Positions 40,701-52,229 are shown, numbered from the stretch's first letter. The stretch: 64,000 bases of DNA from Bemisia tabaci (GCF_918797505.1 NC_092798.1:11669501-11733500); one strand, 5' to 3'. Made by a program: numbers and translations. The notes: generated by a model not told the origin, from the sequence alone.

Positions 40701-43700
40701 CCAATTCTACAAAAGGAATCACGCCCACTTTTACATTGCTTCTTATGCAGTTTCGACGAGCACACCCCATATTTCTCACCTCCACATAGGTCTGTTTGGT
40801 AGAAATACGTCCAAATATGTTTCGCTGGGCGGGGGAAGAGAAAACTGAGTCCAGAGATCAAAGCTTTTGAAAATGTAAAATGGTTGGGTCTTAAATTAAA
40901 GGTTATCCAGATTTCTTGAAACCTGAGGATTTCAAGACAAATTATTAAGCTCCTCACAAATTTCAAAGATCAATGTGTGATTCCTCCGTAAATGAAATTC
41001 TAGAAAGAAGAAATTTATGCCCTTTTTTAAAGTTCACCGTCCTTTTTACATCTGAAACTTGGATTCAGATTTTTTGACCCAAAAAGGACGAAAACTATTC
41101 TGTTGAAAAATTTGTCTTGGTGCATTATGGTTTGTTTTCCATGGTTAGGGGTATTTAATTGGAATGTAAGATTTTTAGCTTTTGGAATGCTTGTCGTTTC
41201 TGAAACAGAGCAAGTTGGTTACTCCCAAATGAAAAAATTAAACACTGAGAAGTGGTCCGAAACTGTATGTAACAAGATGGAGAAATGGTGCTGGGTCCAC
41301 ACCATTTCGCGGGGAAACAGAGTTCTACAAATTTATTTTTGACTCTAATTTCAATTTTTGGTATTTCTTGGCTTTGTTTCTCCGCGAAATGGTGTGGACC
41401 CAGCACCATTTCTCCACCTTGTTACTCCCATATGATGTCCCAATTTTATCAATTTTTGTAGTCATCTTTTTACTTGCTTGCTGCCGTCATGAGTAGAAGA
41501 AGTATTGTCAACTTATTTTTGCACGTTGTATTCTGTCAGTATCTCTCCTTCCTTTAGAAATCTAACTTTTCCATTTTAGGCAATTTTTTCCCTTATCTCA
41601 GGCTGCGATGGCTTCTGAAACTTTTTTATACTAGCAGTTTTATCATTTATTTGTGTTTTTGCACAGGTGTCTCACCTGGTGTGACAGCACTAACAGTCTG
41701 AAAGTGTGCAGTCTCATGTACGGCATGGTGCGGCAGTTACACAACGACAAACACATTACACCGCCGTTTGCAGCCTGTATCATGGAAACCATCTTTCACG
41801 CACTTGAATTGCACGGGCAACACGATGCCAACCTCGGCTCGCTCCAACTTCTAGGCACTCAGCTCTATGAGCTCCTCAGACCAAAACATCCGGAAATTTT
41901 AGAGGTGAGTCTGGCATCACTCTTTCTATGCTGTTTTGAGTTGGAAGTATTATTGTGCTTGGCTAATCAATTACACAGGATATTTAATCTTATTGTATTT
42001 ATTTATCACAAAATTTAAAACAATTTTCTCAGCAAAAATATTAAGTGTAAAATACATACAGGGTGTCTCAGATCAACCGTACCAAGCATTTTTCTCGGTT
42101 GGTTTAGGTCGTACGGAGTCGGGGACCTCAGGGTTGAATAGGGAATCGACCTCAAGGAATCCGAATTTCATGGTCCCAAAACCCCTTCAGTGTCCCTTGG
42201 GGGATACAGAGGGGGCCATGATCCCAAAAGTTGGGGTTCTCGATAGAATTGTGATTCAGTTGCATTAAAATTTAAAAGTATGGAAAATTTCACAAGAAAT
42301 TGACCCCTAAAAATCCAAAATCGGACCGTCTTTACGCCCAAAAATGATCCCTTAAAGAGAGGAACAGCGGCCACCTCTGTAAATCTCCATTGGTTAAAAA
42401 TTGACATAGATTCACCAGAAACAGATGGTTTCCCAGGTAATCGACCCCAAGGAATCCAACTTTCATGGTCCTGAATATCTCTGCTTCTACTCGTTAGAAT
42501 GGGCTATTTTTTTGGCTTTGTGCTAATGATGAACTTTATGTCAATCTGTCAAAGTTTCATCAAAATCTACCGGGAGCCACTGAGTCCCCTGTTTTGTGCC
42601 GGGTTCTTCCTGGTTTTACTTTCTATATTTTTGACACTCTTCAAATTTAAACTATTTGTACAAAAGCCTATTAGTGGCCCTTTTATTTATTGAAAAAGAA
42701 AAAGGGAAGTTGAAAAATATTCTGGTCGAAAATAACATATTTGTAGTGCTATTTTACTTGGCACACAATAGTATTTTTCTTCGTGTACTTGCACATGACA
42801 CACTGTGAGAAAACCCTACCTACATTAAATAGTGCAGTATATACCTGCAAAATGAAAGATGCGTGTATTAAATTAGTCAGTACAAAGGTAAAAATTTAAA
42901 ATACAACAAATGGGAGCCCCTATTTACTTCTTCTATCATTGGTCTATCTTCCAGGTTTTGAAATCCATACCAAATGTCCATCTTGTCGACATTCAAAAGT
43001 TTGATGAAAGGATGCTTAAAGAAACGAGCAAAGGAAGCAAAGTGGACAAATCTAAGAGAGAAATGTTCAAGAAAATAACTCAGTCGGTAAGTTGATTTTG
43101 TGTTTTTATGTTTTAAAACTCAAAATCATCCGCTTGTTGCAGTTGTATTTTTCAATGATAAGATTAAAAGAAAATGTATGCTTAAATTGTCCTATTCCAT
43201 CTCAGATTTCAGTCAATATTAAATAAGTTAGGCTATGGAAACGCTCAAAACTTCCTCAGTTGCCCAACTCTGACTTTCAGCAAGCAAAGTTTCAGTTGTT
43301 TAGTGCTTATGATAGATGGGAAGTAAACTATTAAATGAACTGAATTTTTTAGTTTTATTCCTCAATCCAAGATAATTTTTTATGATCCCCCTAAAGATGA
43401 AGACAGTATCGATTTGTCAGCCTTAAACGCATCAAGAAAATTTCTCAGCAACTGTAAGAACAGGGCCGAATTTGACAGCCGCCGGAAATTTTCACACATG
43501 TATTTTTTGCTGAGACCATGGCAAGGGATGCAGAAAGTTCTTGTCCCTCCCATTCTCCAAATTGGTCCTTCCAATTTTAGAACTCCTTTTCCTCAGAAAT
43601 TTCGAATTGACCTTTTTATGGTTCTATGCACATGAGCTGTTGCAATTTTGCGAAAGAACCTAAGATTTTTACAATCGTTTTGCAAAAAAAAAAAAAATCT

Positions 43701-44120
43701 GAAAAAAAACAGCGATTTTGCCAGCCTTCTGACTTGTAAAACCCATTCTTAGAGCCTTTCTATTTTTGCACGACACGTCCGGTTGCACTGTCAAAAATTT
43801 TCTGCATCCCTGACTGTGGTACTGGACTAATTTTTTACTGAAAGCCTATGTCAATTTATCCTAACTCTGGTCCATGCAGGCAGTTTCAACATCGTTATCA
43901 ATGATTCATTTTTCATCACCACCCTCCTTCTGATGACTTTTGTTTTTTCAATTCTTTGCAGTTAGTTGGATGCAATTTAGGCCAAAAATTCCGGCGCAAA
44001 GCTGCGATCCGGGAACTACCAAGAATATCTGTGCCTCCGCGGAACAGTGTGCCATCATTATTGGACTCTAGCGTTAATGGTTCTGATCTGAACTTAATGC
44101 AGCTTTTCCATAAACCATAG
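23769..44120 (+). CDS. XPO5: Exportin-5, complete, 18 coding exons
   Basis: Karyopherin of the importin-beta family that exports pre-miRNAs, and in some species tRNAs, with RanGTP. Coding exons: 23769-24041, 24687-24920, 25595-25756, 27646-27789, 28729-28881, 29554-29838, 30950-31228, 31802-31987, 32573-32818, 33596-33805, 35067-35297, 36338-36580, 37694-37817, 39528-39613, 39985-40229, 41667-41904, 42955-43086, 43962-44120. The total of 3630 nt gives 1209 residues plus TAG; human exportin-5 has about 1204. Diagnostic matches include VRHFGLQLIEHCIKYKW, ALSRVIVEMIKREWPQQW (exportin-1-like domain), FVDWVSITH, VSRKGKLEERKPLM, SDPLILSCLLS, ESGNPIYRNP, NVPDYRLR, LELHGQHDANL and LLRPKHPEI. All junctions keep frame; all introns are GT-AG except the one after 33805. 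The start ATG lies at the position expected for the family. Insect orthologue of Drosophila Ranbp21. Confidence 0.95.
25795..25989. mobile_element. Small MITE-like element, family C, copy 1
   Basis: The left end ATTACAGAAAGGGCAC and the right end GTGCCGTTTCTGCAGT are imperfect inverted repeats about 195 bp apart. An internal CAGAAAGGGCAC also occurs. It lies in XPO5 intron 3, 39 nt after the exon 3 donor. Confidence 0.45.
26655..26869. mobile_element. Small MITE-like element, family C, copy 2
   Basis: ATTACAGAAAGGGCAC at the left and GTGCCCTTTCTGCAAT at the right are near-perfect inverted repeats about 215 bp apart, in the same XPO5 intron as copy 1. Confidence 0.5.
26898..26914 (+). repeat. 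G17 homopolymer
   Basis: A run of 17 G followed by AGG in XPO5 intron 3. Such a tract can form a quadruplex and its length is prone to sequencing and replication error. Confidence 0.9.
38041..38339. mobile_element. Shorter relative of MITE family A
   Basis: Ends AATGGGCCACTAGACACGAT and TAATTCATACCCTGTCCAAAGGCC resemble the family A inverted repeats, but the element is about 300 bp and its interior is different. It lies in the XPO5 intron between exons 13 and 14, just left of the long hairpin. Confidence 0.45.
38464..38750. repeat. Long near-perfect hairpin (about 125-bp stem) in an XPO5 intron
   Basis: Left arm 38464-38592 and right arm 38626-38750 are reverse complements. They differ only by a 4-nt duplication (TTAC) in the left arm and about two substitutions. 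The 33-nt loop is GC-rich (GCGCCGGCGC). The stem includes GGGCGGGCAGGCCGCCC, much richer in GC than the surrounding DNA. It lies in the intron between exons 13 and 14 and would be transcribed with XPO5. Confidence 0.85.
39528..44120 (+). CDS. XPO5: XPO5 exons 14-18: C-terminal part
   Basis: Exon 14 (86 nt) begins by completing a methionine codon and encodes CERLSLKWELLRQM, matching the HMRLSQKWQ region of the vertebrate protein, then an acidic linker. Exon 15 encodes the REYLDVVKIIL helix and a low-complexity acidic loop (DDAMDGNDSSQTPPQPT) where vertebrates also have an acidic loop. Exon 16 holds the conserved LELHGQHDANL. Exons 17-18 give the lysine-rich KVDKSKREMFKKI and the final LVGCNLGQKFRRK-to-KP tail. 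Part of this loop and tail is poorly conserved, as usual in the family. Confidence 0.88.
40433..40812. mobile_element. Foldback/MITE element in an XPO5 intron (380 bp)
   Basis: Arms 40433-40488 and 40757-40812 (outer end GGACGTATTTCTACCAAACA) are inverted over 56 bp with few mismatches. A second partial copy of the arm end (CACATAGGTCTGTTTGATAG) lies inside. No coding sequence. It is in the intron between exons 15 and 16. Confidence 0.6.
41270..41424. repeat. Hairpin with 50-bp stem in an XPO5 intron
   Basis: Left arm 41270-41319 and right arm 41375-41424 pair at 48 of 50 positions, with a 55-nt loop. The stem contains GGTGCTGGGTCCACACC. It is in the same intron as the foldback at 40433-40812. 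Both arms lie near a GTTACTCCCA motif. Confidence 0.75.
42059..42478 (+). repeat. Dispersed repeat family B, copy 1
   Basis: It starts CAGGGTGTCTCAGATCAACC and contains GGAATCGACCTCAAGGAATC, CATGGTCCCAAAACCCC and a later repeat of the GGTAATCGACCCCAAGGAAT motif. The same ordered blocks recur at 48578-48975 and, more decayed, at 55580-55925. It lies in the intron between XPO5 exons 16 and 17. No reading frame was recognised. Confidence 0.6.
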
Positions 44121-44715
44121 CATAAGCTGGCACAGTTAAAAATTAGTTTTTTTATTTTAATTGCGACTGCTGTTCACACAGCATCGAACTATGTAAATCT
44201 GTACAATTATCCTCCTTTAAGCATTTAACGAGTTCCAACGATGTAAGTTGCAAGGGGAGTCTATTTCTTGGTGCAGTGTTTCAAACCTGTCTCTAAGAGT
44301 TGCTGTAAGTCAAAATCCAAGCCTCATTGGTTTTTGTTTAATTTTTTTTTAATCACTCTTTATATATTTTTTTTAGCATCTTAATTAGTGAATTTTTTTT
44401 ATAAATCAGTTTTTCTCTCATTTTTTAAATTTTCTGTTTTTAATTTTGCATTTCTGTGTTTCAATTAAGCAACTACTCTGAATGAATAGATTTTTCCTTT
44501 AATTGATGACCTGGTCTGCCCGAATGTTTCCACAAAGGTTCTATATGGTGCAGAGCACCATTTTAATTTCCAGAAACAATTGTGCATCCACCAACAAAAA
44601 AACACACACAAAAAAAAAAAACCGTACATTTTCAATTACGGATTCAAGATACTAGTGATTCTCTGAAATGTCATTGGTATCAAATGTGTCATTAGTGTCA
44701 AAAGTAGCTCCCAAA

Positions 44716-44721
44716 AATAAA
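44716..44721 (+). terminator. Possible XPO5 polyadenylation signal AATAAA
   Basis: This is the first AATAAA I see downstream of the XPO5 stop codon, about 600 nt beyond it in AT-rich, non-coding sequence. It would give a normal-length 3' UTR. The hexamer is common in such DNA, so this is only a candidate. Confidence 0.35.
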
Positions 44722-47700
44722 TCTAAAAAATTAAAGGATTGAACCATTCAAAGGCTTCAAAAACTGTATGTTGAAGTATCATTGCAGAGCTTTTTCACTA
44801 GCCAATCCAAATCTGGTTTTTGTTTGACTAATGTAAATCAGTTCTCTTCAATGCCATTCGATTTATTACTTATTATTAAATTGTTTGTGCAAGTATAGAA
44901 AATACATTTCCGTTTGTTTTTCTGCTATTTAAGTGGAATTACCTATTTCTTCGTATCCATCACTGTGTTGGGTGCCCCAGTAAACGCCATTATTTTATCA
45001 AGTAGAAAATTGTTCTCCGCATGAATTAGTTTATTTATAATTTTAAGCCATTAAGACTCTCAGAGTCAGAACTGTACCGTGTTTAGAGGAAACTCTGTCA
45101 CTGTGATCGCCGAATTTCTTAAATTTTGCATATTTCATGAGCAACTGTTCTTGTAAGTGAGTTCCGAAAACTCTGAGTTCGATGGTTAATCACTCGCTAT
45201 TGCAGTTGCAAGCAGGAAAGAAGGTGGAAAATTGACTGTGAAGTCAAATGCTCTTCTCTAACCTTTAATCATTACTTTTTCTTGTTACCTCTTTCCTCAA
45301 CCTACCTATACACAAATTTTGATGTTTTACTGTCTGCTATGCCTTAAATTTGTTTATACTTTACTCTGCATCTTCCCATCTTATAAGCTCTGCTGAGCTT
45401 CTGTGGTTAATGAGTCGAATGTTGACGTTATGGAATTTTGCATTGCAAATCAGAGGCTCTAAATAAGCAGGAAATAATAAGTTCTGACATTTTTACGTCC
45501 AATATTCGCGGTGATTTTGCGCTTCCTAAAACCTGTTAAATGGTTGAACATTTTTATAAACTGTCAGGTTCACACATAAAGGATAGGTTTTCCGCGTTAA
45601 TTTTGCAAATCAAGCCTTTAATTAATCTCTCAGCCTTTCTTTGAATTTTTTATCACTATCAAATTCTCAGTGGTTGGAGCCACTCTAACGTGTCATTATC
45701 TACACAGCTATTGACTCCCCTTGGCGAAGCCAGTTCCTTCCTCTCTTTGAATTTTTATAATTGTGATTCAAATTGTATTTAAACCTTTCTTTTTTTCATA
45801 ATTTTTTACAAACATGTTTATTTCTTAGGTTTTCACGTACTAGTACTTTGTTTTTGCGAATGACTCTAAAGCTGGAAACCATTAAACTCGGTGATACGCC
45901 TGCTGGTTCCAGGTTTTTGGAGATTCGCCATATCTTCTCATGTAAATTAACGTAAAGTAGAATAAATTGCTTTGAGCTATTTTGTAATCTGTGACCAACC
46001 AGGGGAATAGGTACCTAAGTGAAAGGATGCAAATTATATACATAGAAGAGAAAATTTTATCAATGTACATTGATCAATCTTACTTTTAATTCTGTTAAGA
46101 TAGTACCATCCGGTATTCCTAAAGATGAGTTGTGAGTGGTTTATTGTATTTTTGTGCCAGTTGAAGGCGTTGTGGTGACAAAGCTCAGCAAGCTAGAAGT
46201 ATCAAAATTTGACCATTTTGAGCCTGTAAAATGGCAAATTTCAACCTCAAATAAATTTTTCTTCTTTTTTCCCTAAACCATCTCTTGAAAATCTACAAGC
46301 TGTCATGTCTCCTGTTCTTATGGCAAGAATTGACCATATCAGCCATTTTTCACACACATAGGAGCTCCTCAAGCGAGAAGGTTGTGGATCATATCAAACA
46401 TATTACTGAGAAGTCTTGCGTTTCCTTCAATAATGCTCAAGTTCTGCACAGGATCTGGTGTGTATTTTTCACGGTTGATAGTTGATCAACTCGTTTTAAA
46501 AAAATAGCTGAACATTTTTTAGCTGTTTTTTATTAAGCTTTCTGGGCCTCCTCATAACCAAAAAATACATGTCTCTACAAGTCAAATTTCAACTCTTGAA
46601 TCTGATTAACTTGAGAAGCTCCTTGTGTCAGAAGTCACAGAAGATAAAGAATATAGAAAAGTGTTACGTTTTGTGGATTTACAGGTAAATGGAGAGGAGT
46701 TGGGATGTTACGCAAGGAAAGGTACTGTTCAGGCGTTGAAGTCAATATTGAGATGTTAGTATCATTGCCTAGAAATAAGTTTAAAAAACGATTTGTTGCG
46801 AATATCGCCAAAGATCATTCATCAAATTTCAAGTAACGATGGTTTGAAGTCGAAACGAATTGATACTTTTCCTCTGTACCGTGAAGGACTTCCTTCTTGA
46901 TTTTGATTAAGCTTTGAGTCACAAAAAGTTTTCTTGGCACATGGAACAGTAAGTCTTGGAGGATCTATCTTAAGGTCATCAATTATTTTGTGCTACAAGC
47001 ACCTAGATATTATTTCAGGGACAAAATCCCACTTTTAAAGTAGCTTTATTTTCACTCATTATATAGGTTTTTCCATCTTTATCCTAATTTCAAGTTAATT
47101 TGCCACTCTAAACGCTCAAAAAAATCCCCCCCAAATAGTAAAAAATCTTGCTTTAATCCTCAACGAGATTTTTAAAGTTGAATCAACCAGATGTTAAGTC
47201 TTTATCAATGTACAATTTTAGACTATTTTTGTCAAATTCTAAATTAATTGCCATCTACAAGGTTGTGATGGATCTAGTGAGGTACTTGTATCAGTATCAC
47301 ATCCTCGTCTTAGCTTATTTATGAGAGATGTAGAGAAAGCTTAAAAAAGTAGATTTTATGTTTAATTTTTCATGCGCTGAATTCTGAACTATGTCTCAAC
47401 TAGTTTGTCTCTCCTATCGATATATCAAAACTTCCGTCTTAGTCATTTTATCAGTAATGTCAGTGATCTTTCTACATCTTATCACAAATATGCCTCCAAA
47501 ATTTTCCTAAAAATTGTCAATTGATTTTCATTTGAAAAATTGTAACAAAAATGGAAACTTTTTAGCATTGCATTTTGCTATTTTGCTAAGTATTTGCGCA
47601 GTCATTGAAATTAGAATTTCAACTAAAGCTTCTCCTAAAAATTTGTGCATATTATTAACTTAATAACTTGATCCATCACTTAGTTCAACAGCTCTTTCAT

Positions 47701-48577
47701 TCCAGATTTCATGCCCTCTGAAGACTACATATAAAAATGTTTCTTGTCATTTTTCTCCTTTTGCTAAACAATGTCTTAAAACAACTTCTGAGCTTCCAAT
47801 TTTTAGCCCCAAACATTATTGATGCACAGTTCGAAATGTTTTTTTGTGATATTGCCCTGACGTCAGAATGACTGCTCTAATTTCATAAATAAAATGTAAT
47901 CATAATACTGAAGGGAGAATTCGGTACTCTCATCATAGGTTGAATAAATTTTTCTATTGTCATTTGTTTATTTCTATTATTTGTCTTATTTTTATGTCAG
48001 CGATAATTCGAATGGACTTTGAAACTTATCAAAACATGTATGACTTTTGTTCTCTTTTTTTTTAAAAAAAAATACAATTTTTGTTATTTACATGGCTCCT
48101 CTCTTTTTTTACGCTCAACATTTTGATTAAGAGTAATCAATTAATCATAGGTATTCAAATATGTGAAAAATGAAGATTTCGAAATCTTTACAGTATTGCC
48201 TGGATTATCCGACGAAGTCAAATTTGAGTTATTGGTAGAAAAAATTTAACCTTCTTAGCGAAGCTTGTTTTTTGGGCATGAATTGAAAATATACATAGTT
48301 TTTGTGTTTCCTAACCAAACAAATGACTTTGTCTTATAAATACTAAAGCAAATGGACCAAGCTTGTGCTTTTCAGTCACAAACAGAGCCTTAAATGGCAT
48401 TTTTCCAGTCTTTTTGGGTGGTTTTGATTATCTGACTTTTTCGATATCAGACATGGCCCTCGTCACAGATCATCGTATAGTTGGGACATTGCTGTATTTT
48501 CTTGTCTTACATGTGGCTGTACTCTAAATTGACGTTTTCAATCTGAATATTTAAAAATAATTTTGCCATACTGTGTT

Positions 48578-48975
48578 CAGGGTGTCTCACACCTTCCTTA
48601 CCAGACTTTCTTCTCTATCATGATAGGTCGGATGAAGTTGGAGACTGCAGGGAATCGACCTGCCAAGGAATCTAAATTTCATGGTCCCGAAACCCCCTCC
48701 TCCTGGAGGATATAAGGAGAGTCGTGGCTTTATAAATTGGAGTTCCCTCAGAAATTTTTAAATTATTCCGTCAAATTCAGAAAGTTCGGAAAATTTTATC
48801 CCTATCTGATACTAAGGAATTCGACATTGGACCACTTGAAATATTGACTCCTAAAGGTCATGGGGAGCAGGTCCCCTCTCAAAATTTAATATTGCAGTGA
48901 CTCAGGAAAAATATGTTTTCCTAGGTAGTCGATTGCCAGGAATCTGAGTTTGACAGTCCGGAAGCCCCCCCTCCC
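48578..48975 (+). repeat. Dispersed repeat family B, copy 2
   Basis: It starts CAGGGTGTCTCACACC, then GGAATCGACCTGCCAAGGAA and CATGGTCCCGAAACCCC, and ends with a GTAGTCGATTGCCAGGAATC block. Same block order as 42059-42478, about 400 bp, in the XPO5-ankyrin spacer. Confidence 0.6.
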
Positions 48976-49326
48976 CCTCAATCATTCTTTGTTGTGATAT
49001 GGGACCCCTAAGCCTGAAACAATTTCATTTACAGTCAACACTTACATTCAAATTTTACATTTCCAGGTGTATTATTTCGAAAAAATCTAAAATTCAGTCT
49101 CTATCTAGATCAATCATTCAGGAATTTTCAAGCCTGAAATCATCTCCCAAAATCTTTAAGTCAAAAATTCTATTACCTATATCATTGACTTAATTTTAAG
49201 ATTATTAGCAAAATCTTGCTGTTTTGCCAGCACTTCCGCTAGTTTTTTCTTATTTTTTAATGGCGTTTTATCTAAAAGATACCGCGGCCTCGGAAGGGAG
49301 TATGGATGGATCTTGTGAGGGGAGTA

Positions 49327-49512
49327 CCATAGAGAAAAAAAAGGAGGTGTTTGCATTTCGGGCATCTTGGAATATTTTGATGACTTGATGACGTAGGTGG
49401 GTACAGCTGGGTACAGAGACGTCCCCTTCACACTGTACCCACCTACGTCATCAAGTCATCAAAAAATTCCAAGATGCCCGAAATGCAAACACCTCCTTTT
49501 TTTTCTCTATGG
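49327..49512. repeat. Near-perfect hairpin with 80-bp stem
   Basis: Left arm 49327-49406 and right arm 49433-49512 are reverse complements with about one mismatch and a 26-nt loop. The stem contains GGAGGTGTTTGCATTTCGGG and CTTGATGACGTAGGTGGGTA. It lies in the spacer upstream of the ankyrin gene. No coding sequence. Confidence 0.85.
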
Positions 49513-50705
49513 GGGAGTACTCAATTTTAATTGTTATGTTTGACCGTTTTGACCATTTGGGGAGGCCGGCTTCGCGGTAAGCTTTGGTAAACTGCCTATA
49601 GAGACCGCTGCGTCAGCCGTGTTGCCGTGTTTTTTTGTTGTTGTTTTTATCCAAACAATAACAAATCAAAAAATAACGTGATAATGGTAACAGATTCAGA
49701 TTATTACAGACTGATTAGACTTAAATCAGAATTAGGTATTCATTTGAAACTTATTTCGTGACTTGTTCATCGTACTTTTAAAACCGAAGCCGATATCTGC
49801 TTATTATGGTAAGTCATTTTATTGCATCAATCTTGTATTCACAGTATTGATTCACATGATCATTCAACCTAGAGTTTTGGTGGGTTATAAGATGCCGAAT
49901 CAGATTAGCAACGGAACTGATCCCCTACAAAATTCAATGAAATCAGCATGAATACATCCTCCCTACTCACTAAGTCCTTTGCCGACGTGCTTTGTATTAC
50001 AAAGCTCAGAACTTTTTTGGAGGTTCTGTTTCATTTCGGTCCATGCCAACTGAGTTTACGCACTCTTAGACGTCGGCTCATATTTTGTAAGAAACTTTGA
50101 AAACTTGAAAACTATGACGGCTATAGGATGCTTTTAAATCAAAAGGAACTATTTAGTTTGTAACATGAGCTCTGTCATTCATGCACCCTTATAGACCTCA
50201 GGGCTCATATCGAAATGGACATAATTCCGTATGATTTGAATATGTCCAATTCATCGATATTTTACATTCTCCTCATCTTGGAACACAGGCATCATTATAC
50301 GAAGAGGGTCCATACTGAAACATACATATTGACGGTAAAACTACCAGACCATGTATCTTGGTTTGCTACATTGCAGACTTCCTGTTATTCTTTATTTTTT
50401 AAATGTAAAACCACTTAAGTATTTTTCCATGTCAATTCTTGAAAACTTCTGTGATTTTTCTTCTCTGTGAAAACTTGAAATAAGGATGACACTGATTTTT
50501 TTTCCTTCAAAAACATAAATTGGGAGCAGAGATTTTCAAACGCTGCAAAGAAGATACGTGTTCTGGTAGTTTCACTGTCGATATGTTGTGCATAGTTACT
50601 TAATCTAATTTCTGCCATTCGCAATATTTTTTACTTTCATATTTGTTTTGACTCCATGTTTAATACGAACAATTTTCATCCCATACAGGTATTTTAGATC
50701 ACTTG

Positions 50706-52229
50706 ATGGAATGCTCTATCCCTCTGACTTGCAGCTGCGCCATGGAATTAGATCAATCATCGGACGAACTGATAAGGATCTCCTCAATATTCAATGCAGC
50801 CATCGAGAACAATGACCTTGACACCGTTCACAAACTCTTGAAAACCGGTTTGAATCCAAATAACCCCTTCACTGCCAACTGCGTTCGACATGCCACTGTC
50901 AAGAACAATCTAGATTTAGTTAAACTTTTAGTCGAATACAATGCGGATGTCAACAGCAATGCTTACATTGACACTGCACTTTGTGTTGCTGTAGAAAATG
51001 GATTCTCTAGCATTGTGGAGTTTTTGGTGTCCTGTGGAGCGGACACGCAAGATACCAATTCCTCTGGACTCTGTTTTTTGCACACAGCAGTTCAGTCGTT
51101 GAAACCAATTTTACACACCTCAAAGCGAAACCGGATCCCGTCACAAGACCACCTGTGCTCTGTGGGAAAAGAGTATAAGTTTTTTAGGATTTTAAAATGT
51201 TTGTTGGAAAAAGACAGCAGTCAAATTAACGACAAGTGCGGAGGTAAAACTCTTTTGTGTTTGCTGACCGCTGATTTGTACAATGCACGAGCTGTTTTGC
51301 CCTTTATAAAGCTTCTGCTTGATCATGGTGCGGATGTAAATGTTCCTTCAGGTCGCCTGACACCCTTGTTCTATGCCACAAAGCTATGCCAAGACGAATT
51401 GGTAAAATTGTTTTTAGAATTTGGAGCCAAAGTCGATGTAAGACTATATAATAATAATAAAATGAATATTTTACACTATGCAATAAAAAAGAATAGATTT
51501 TCAACAGTGAAGCTCATTATGGACTGCATGAACTTAGACATTAACTCAGAAAGCTATTACTACCATGCCCTCCCCTTACTTCATTATACGGTGAAAAAAG
51601 GATGTCCTGGTATATTGAGATCATTTCTCCTCTCAGGTGGAGACATAACAGTTAGGGATAAAAACGGTCGATCCATACTTGAAAATTACATGAATGTCCG
51701 CAAGTGTCGAAAACAATCGCTCAAAATGAATCAGTGTCTCAGGTTAATTATTTTTTTTATGGTTACTGAAAGACATCGCAATAAATACGACTTTACAGGC
51801 AGTGAATTAAGAAGTTTGTACAGTGATTGGTGTTCATTTAGGTATTTAGATAAAGCGTTCGAAATCGGACTGATAGGTAAAGTAAACGATAGGTTACCCG
51901 TTACCTACCTCCACATTATTTATGCAAGTGACTCAGAATTGGCAATGCTTGTCAGGAAGTATTCTCTTAGTAGTGAATTTTCTCAAAATATTTTTCCAAA
52001 AGAATGTAATATGTTTTTAGATGTGTTTGAAGAACTCATCAACAAAGGAAAAAAACGCCTTGAGATCTTGAACAAAACAAAGGCCTTGGAAAGAGCAGGG
52101 TATTTTCTATCGCCCATTGCCCCACTAAATATTCTCTGTGTCGAAAACATTGTTAAATTTTTGAATAATGTTGATTTGAAAAATCTTCTAAGAGCTAGCA
52201 AAAGGAGAACTTTTTACCCAACCATATAA
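50706..52229 (+). CDS. Intronless ankyrin-repeat protein with PRANC/F-box-like C-terminal tail
   Basis: A single open frame of 507 residues with eight or nine ankyrin-type repeats over about residues 22-330. Examples are VKLLVEYNADVN, IVEFLVSCGADTQD, IKLLLDHGADVNVP and LVKLFLEFGAKVDV, spaced roughly 30-36 residues apart, with one longer insertion (about 130-160). After a non-repeat stretch (330-460) the C-terminus has a hydrophobic segment, SPIAPLNILCVENIVKFLNN then VDLKNLL. This resembles the F-box-like end of PRANC-tailed ankyrin proteins, which recruit SCF ubiquitin ligase in characterised members. I chose the ATG at 50706; the frame can be read from TTG at 50703 but that is not a likely eukaryotic start. 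An AG acceptor at 50687-50688 suggests a spliced 5' UTR. It has no signal peptide or membrane segment. The ankyrin call is firm; the PRANC/F-box reading is tentative and based on a short match. Function unknown. Confidence 0.8.
   Translation: MECSIPLTCSCAMELDQSSDELIRISSIFNAAIENNDLDTVHKLLKTGLNPNNPFTANCVRHATVKNNLDLVKLLVEYNADVNSNAYIDTALCVAVENGFSSIVEFLVSCGADTQDTNSSGLCFLHTAVQSLKPILHTSKRNRIPSQDHLCSVGKEYKFFRILKCLLEKDSSQINDKCGGKTLLCLLTADLYNARAVLPFIKLLLDHGADVNVPSGRLTPLFYATKLCQDELVKLFLEFGAKVDVRLYNNNKMNILHYAIKKNRFSTVKLIMDCMNLDINSESYYYHALPLLHYTVKKGCPGILRSFLLSGGDITVRDKNGRSILENYMNVRKCRKQSLKMNQCLRLIIFFMVTERHRNKYDFTGSELRSLYSDWCSFRYLDKAFEIGLIGKVNDRLPVTYLHIIYASDSELAMLVRKYSLSSEFSQNIFPKECNMFLDVFEELINKGKKRLEILNKTKALERAGYFLSPIAPLNILCVENIVKFLNNVDLKNLLRASKRRTFYPTI

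Larger units (their letters stand above)
44121..50705. other. Intergenic region between XPO5 and the ankyrin gene
   Basis: AT-rich with no convincing coding exon. It contains the XPO5 3' UTR at the left edge, a dispersed repeat at 48578-48975 and a long hairpin at 49327-49512. A GC-richer patch near 49555-49625 follows the hairpin, and the possible 5' exon of the ankyrin gene must lie near the right edge. Open frames here are short and have no recognisable content. Confidence 0.5.

Noticed and set aside
50703..50705. TTG as the start of the ankyrin gene
   Set aside because: A eukaryotic start at the ATG three bases downstream is far more likely.
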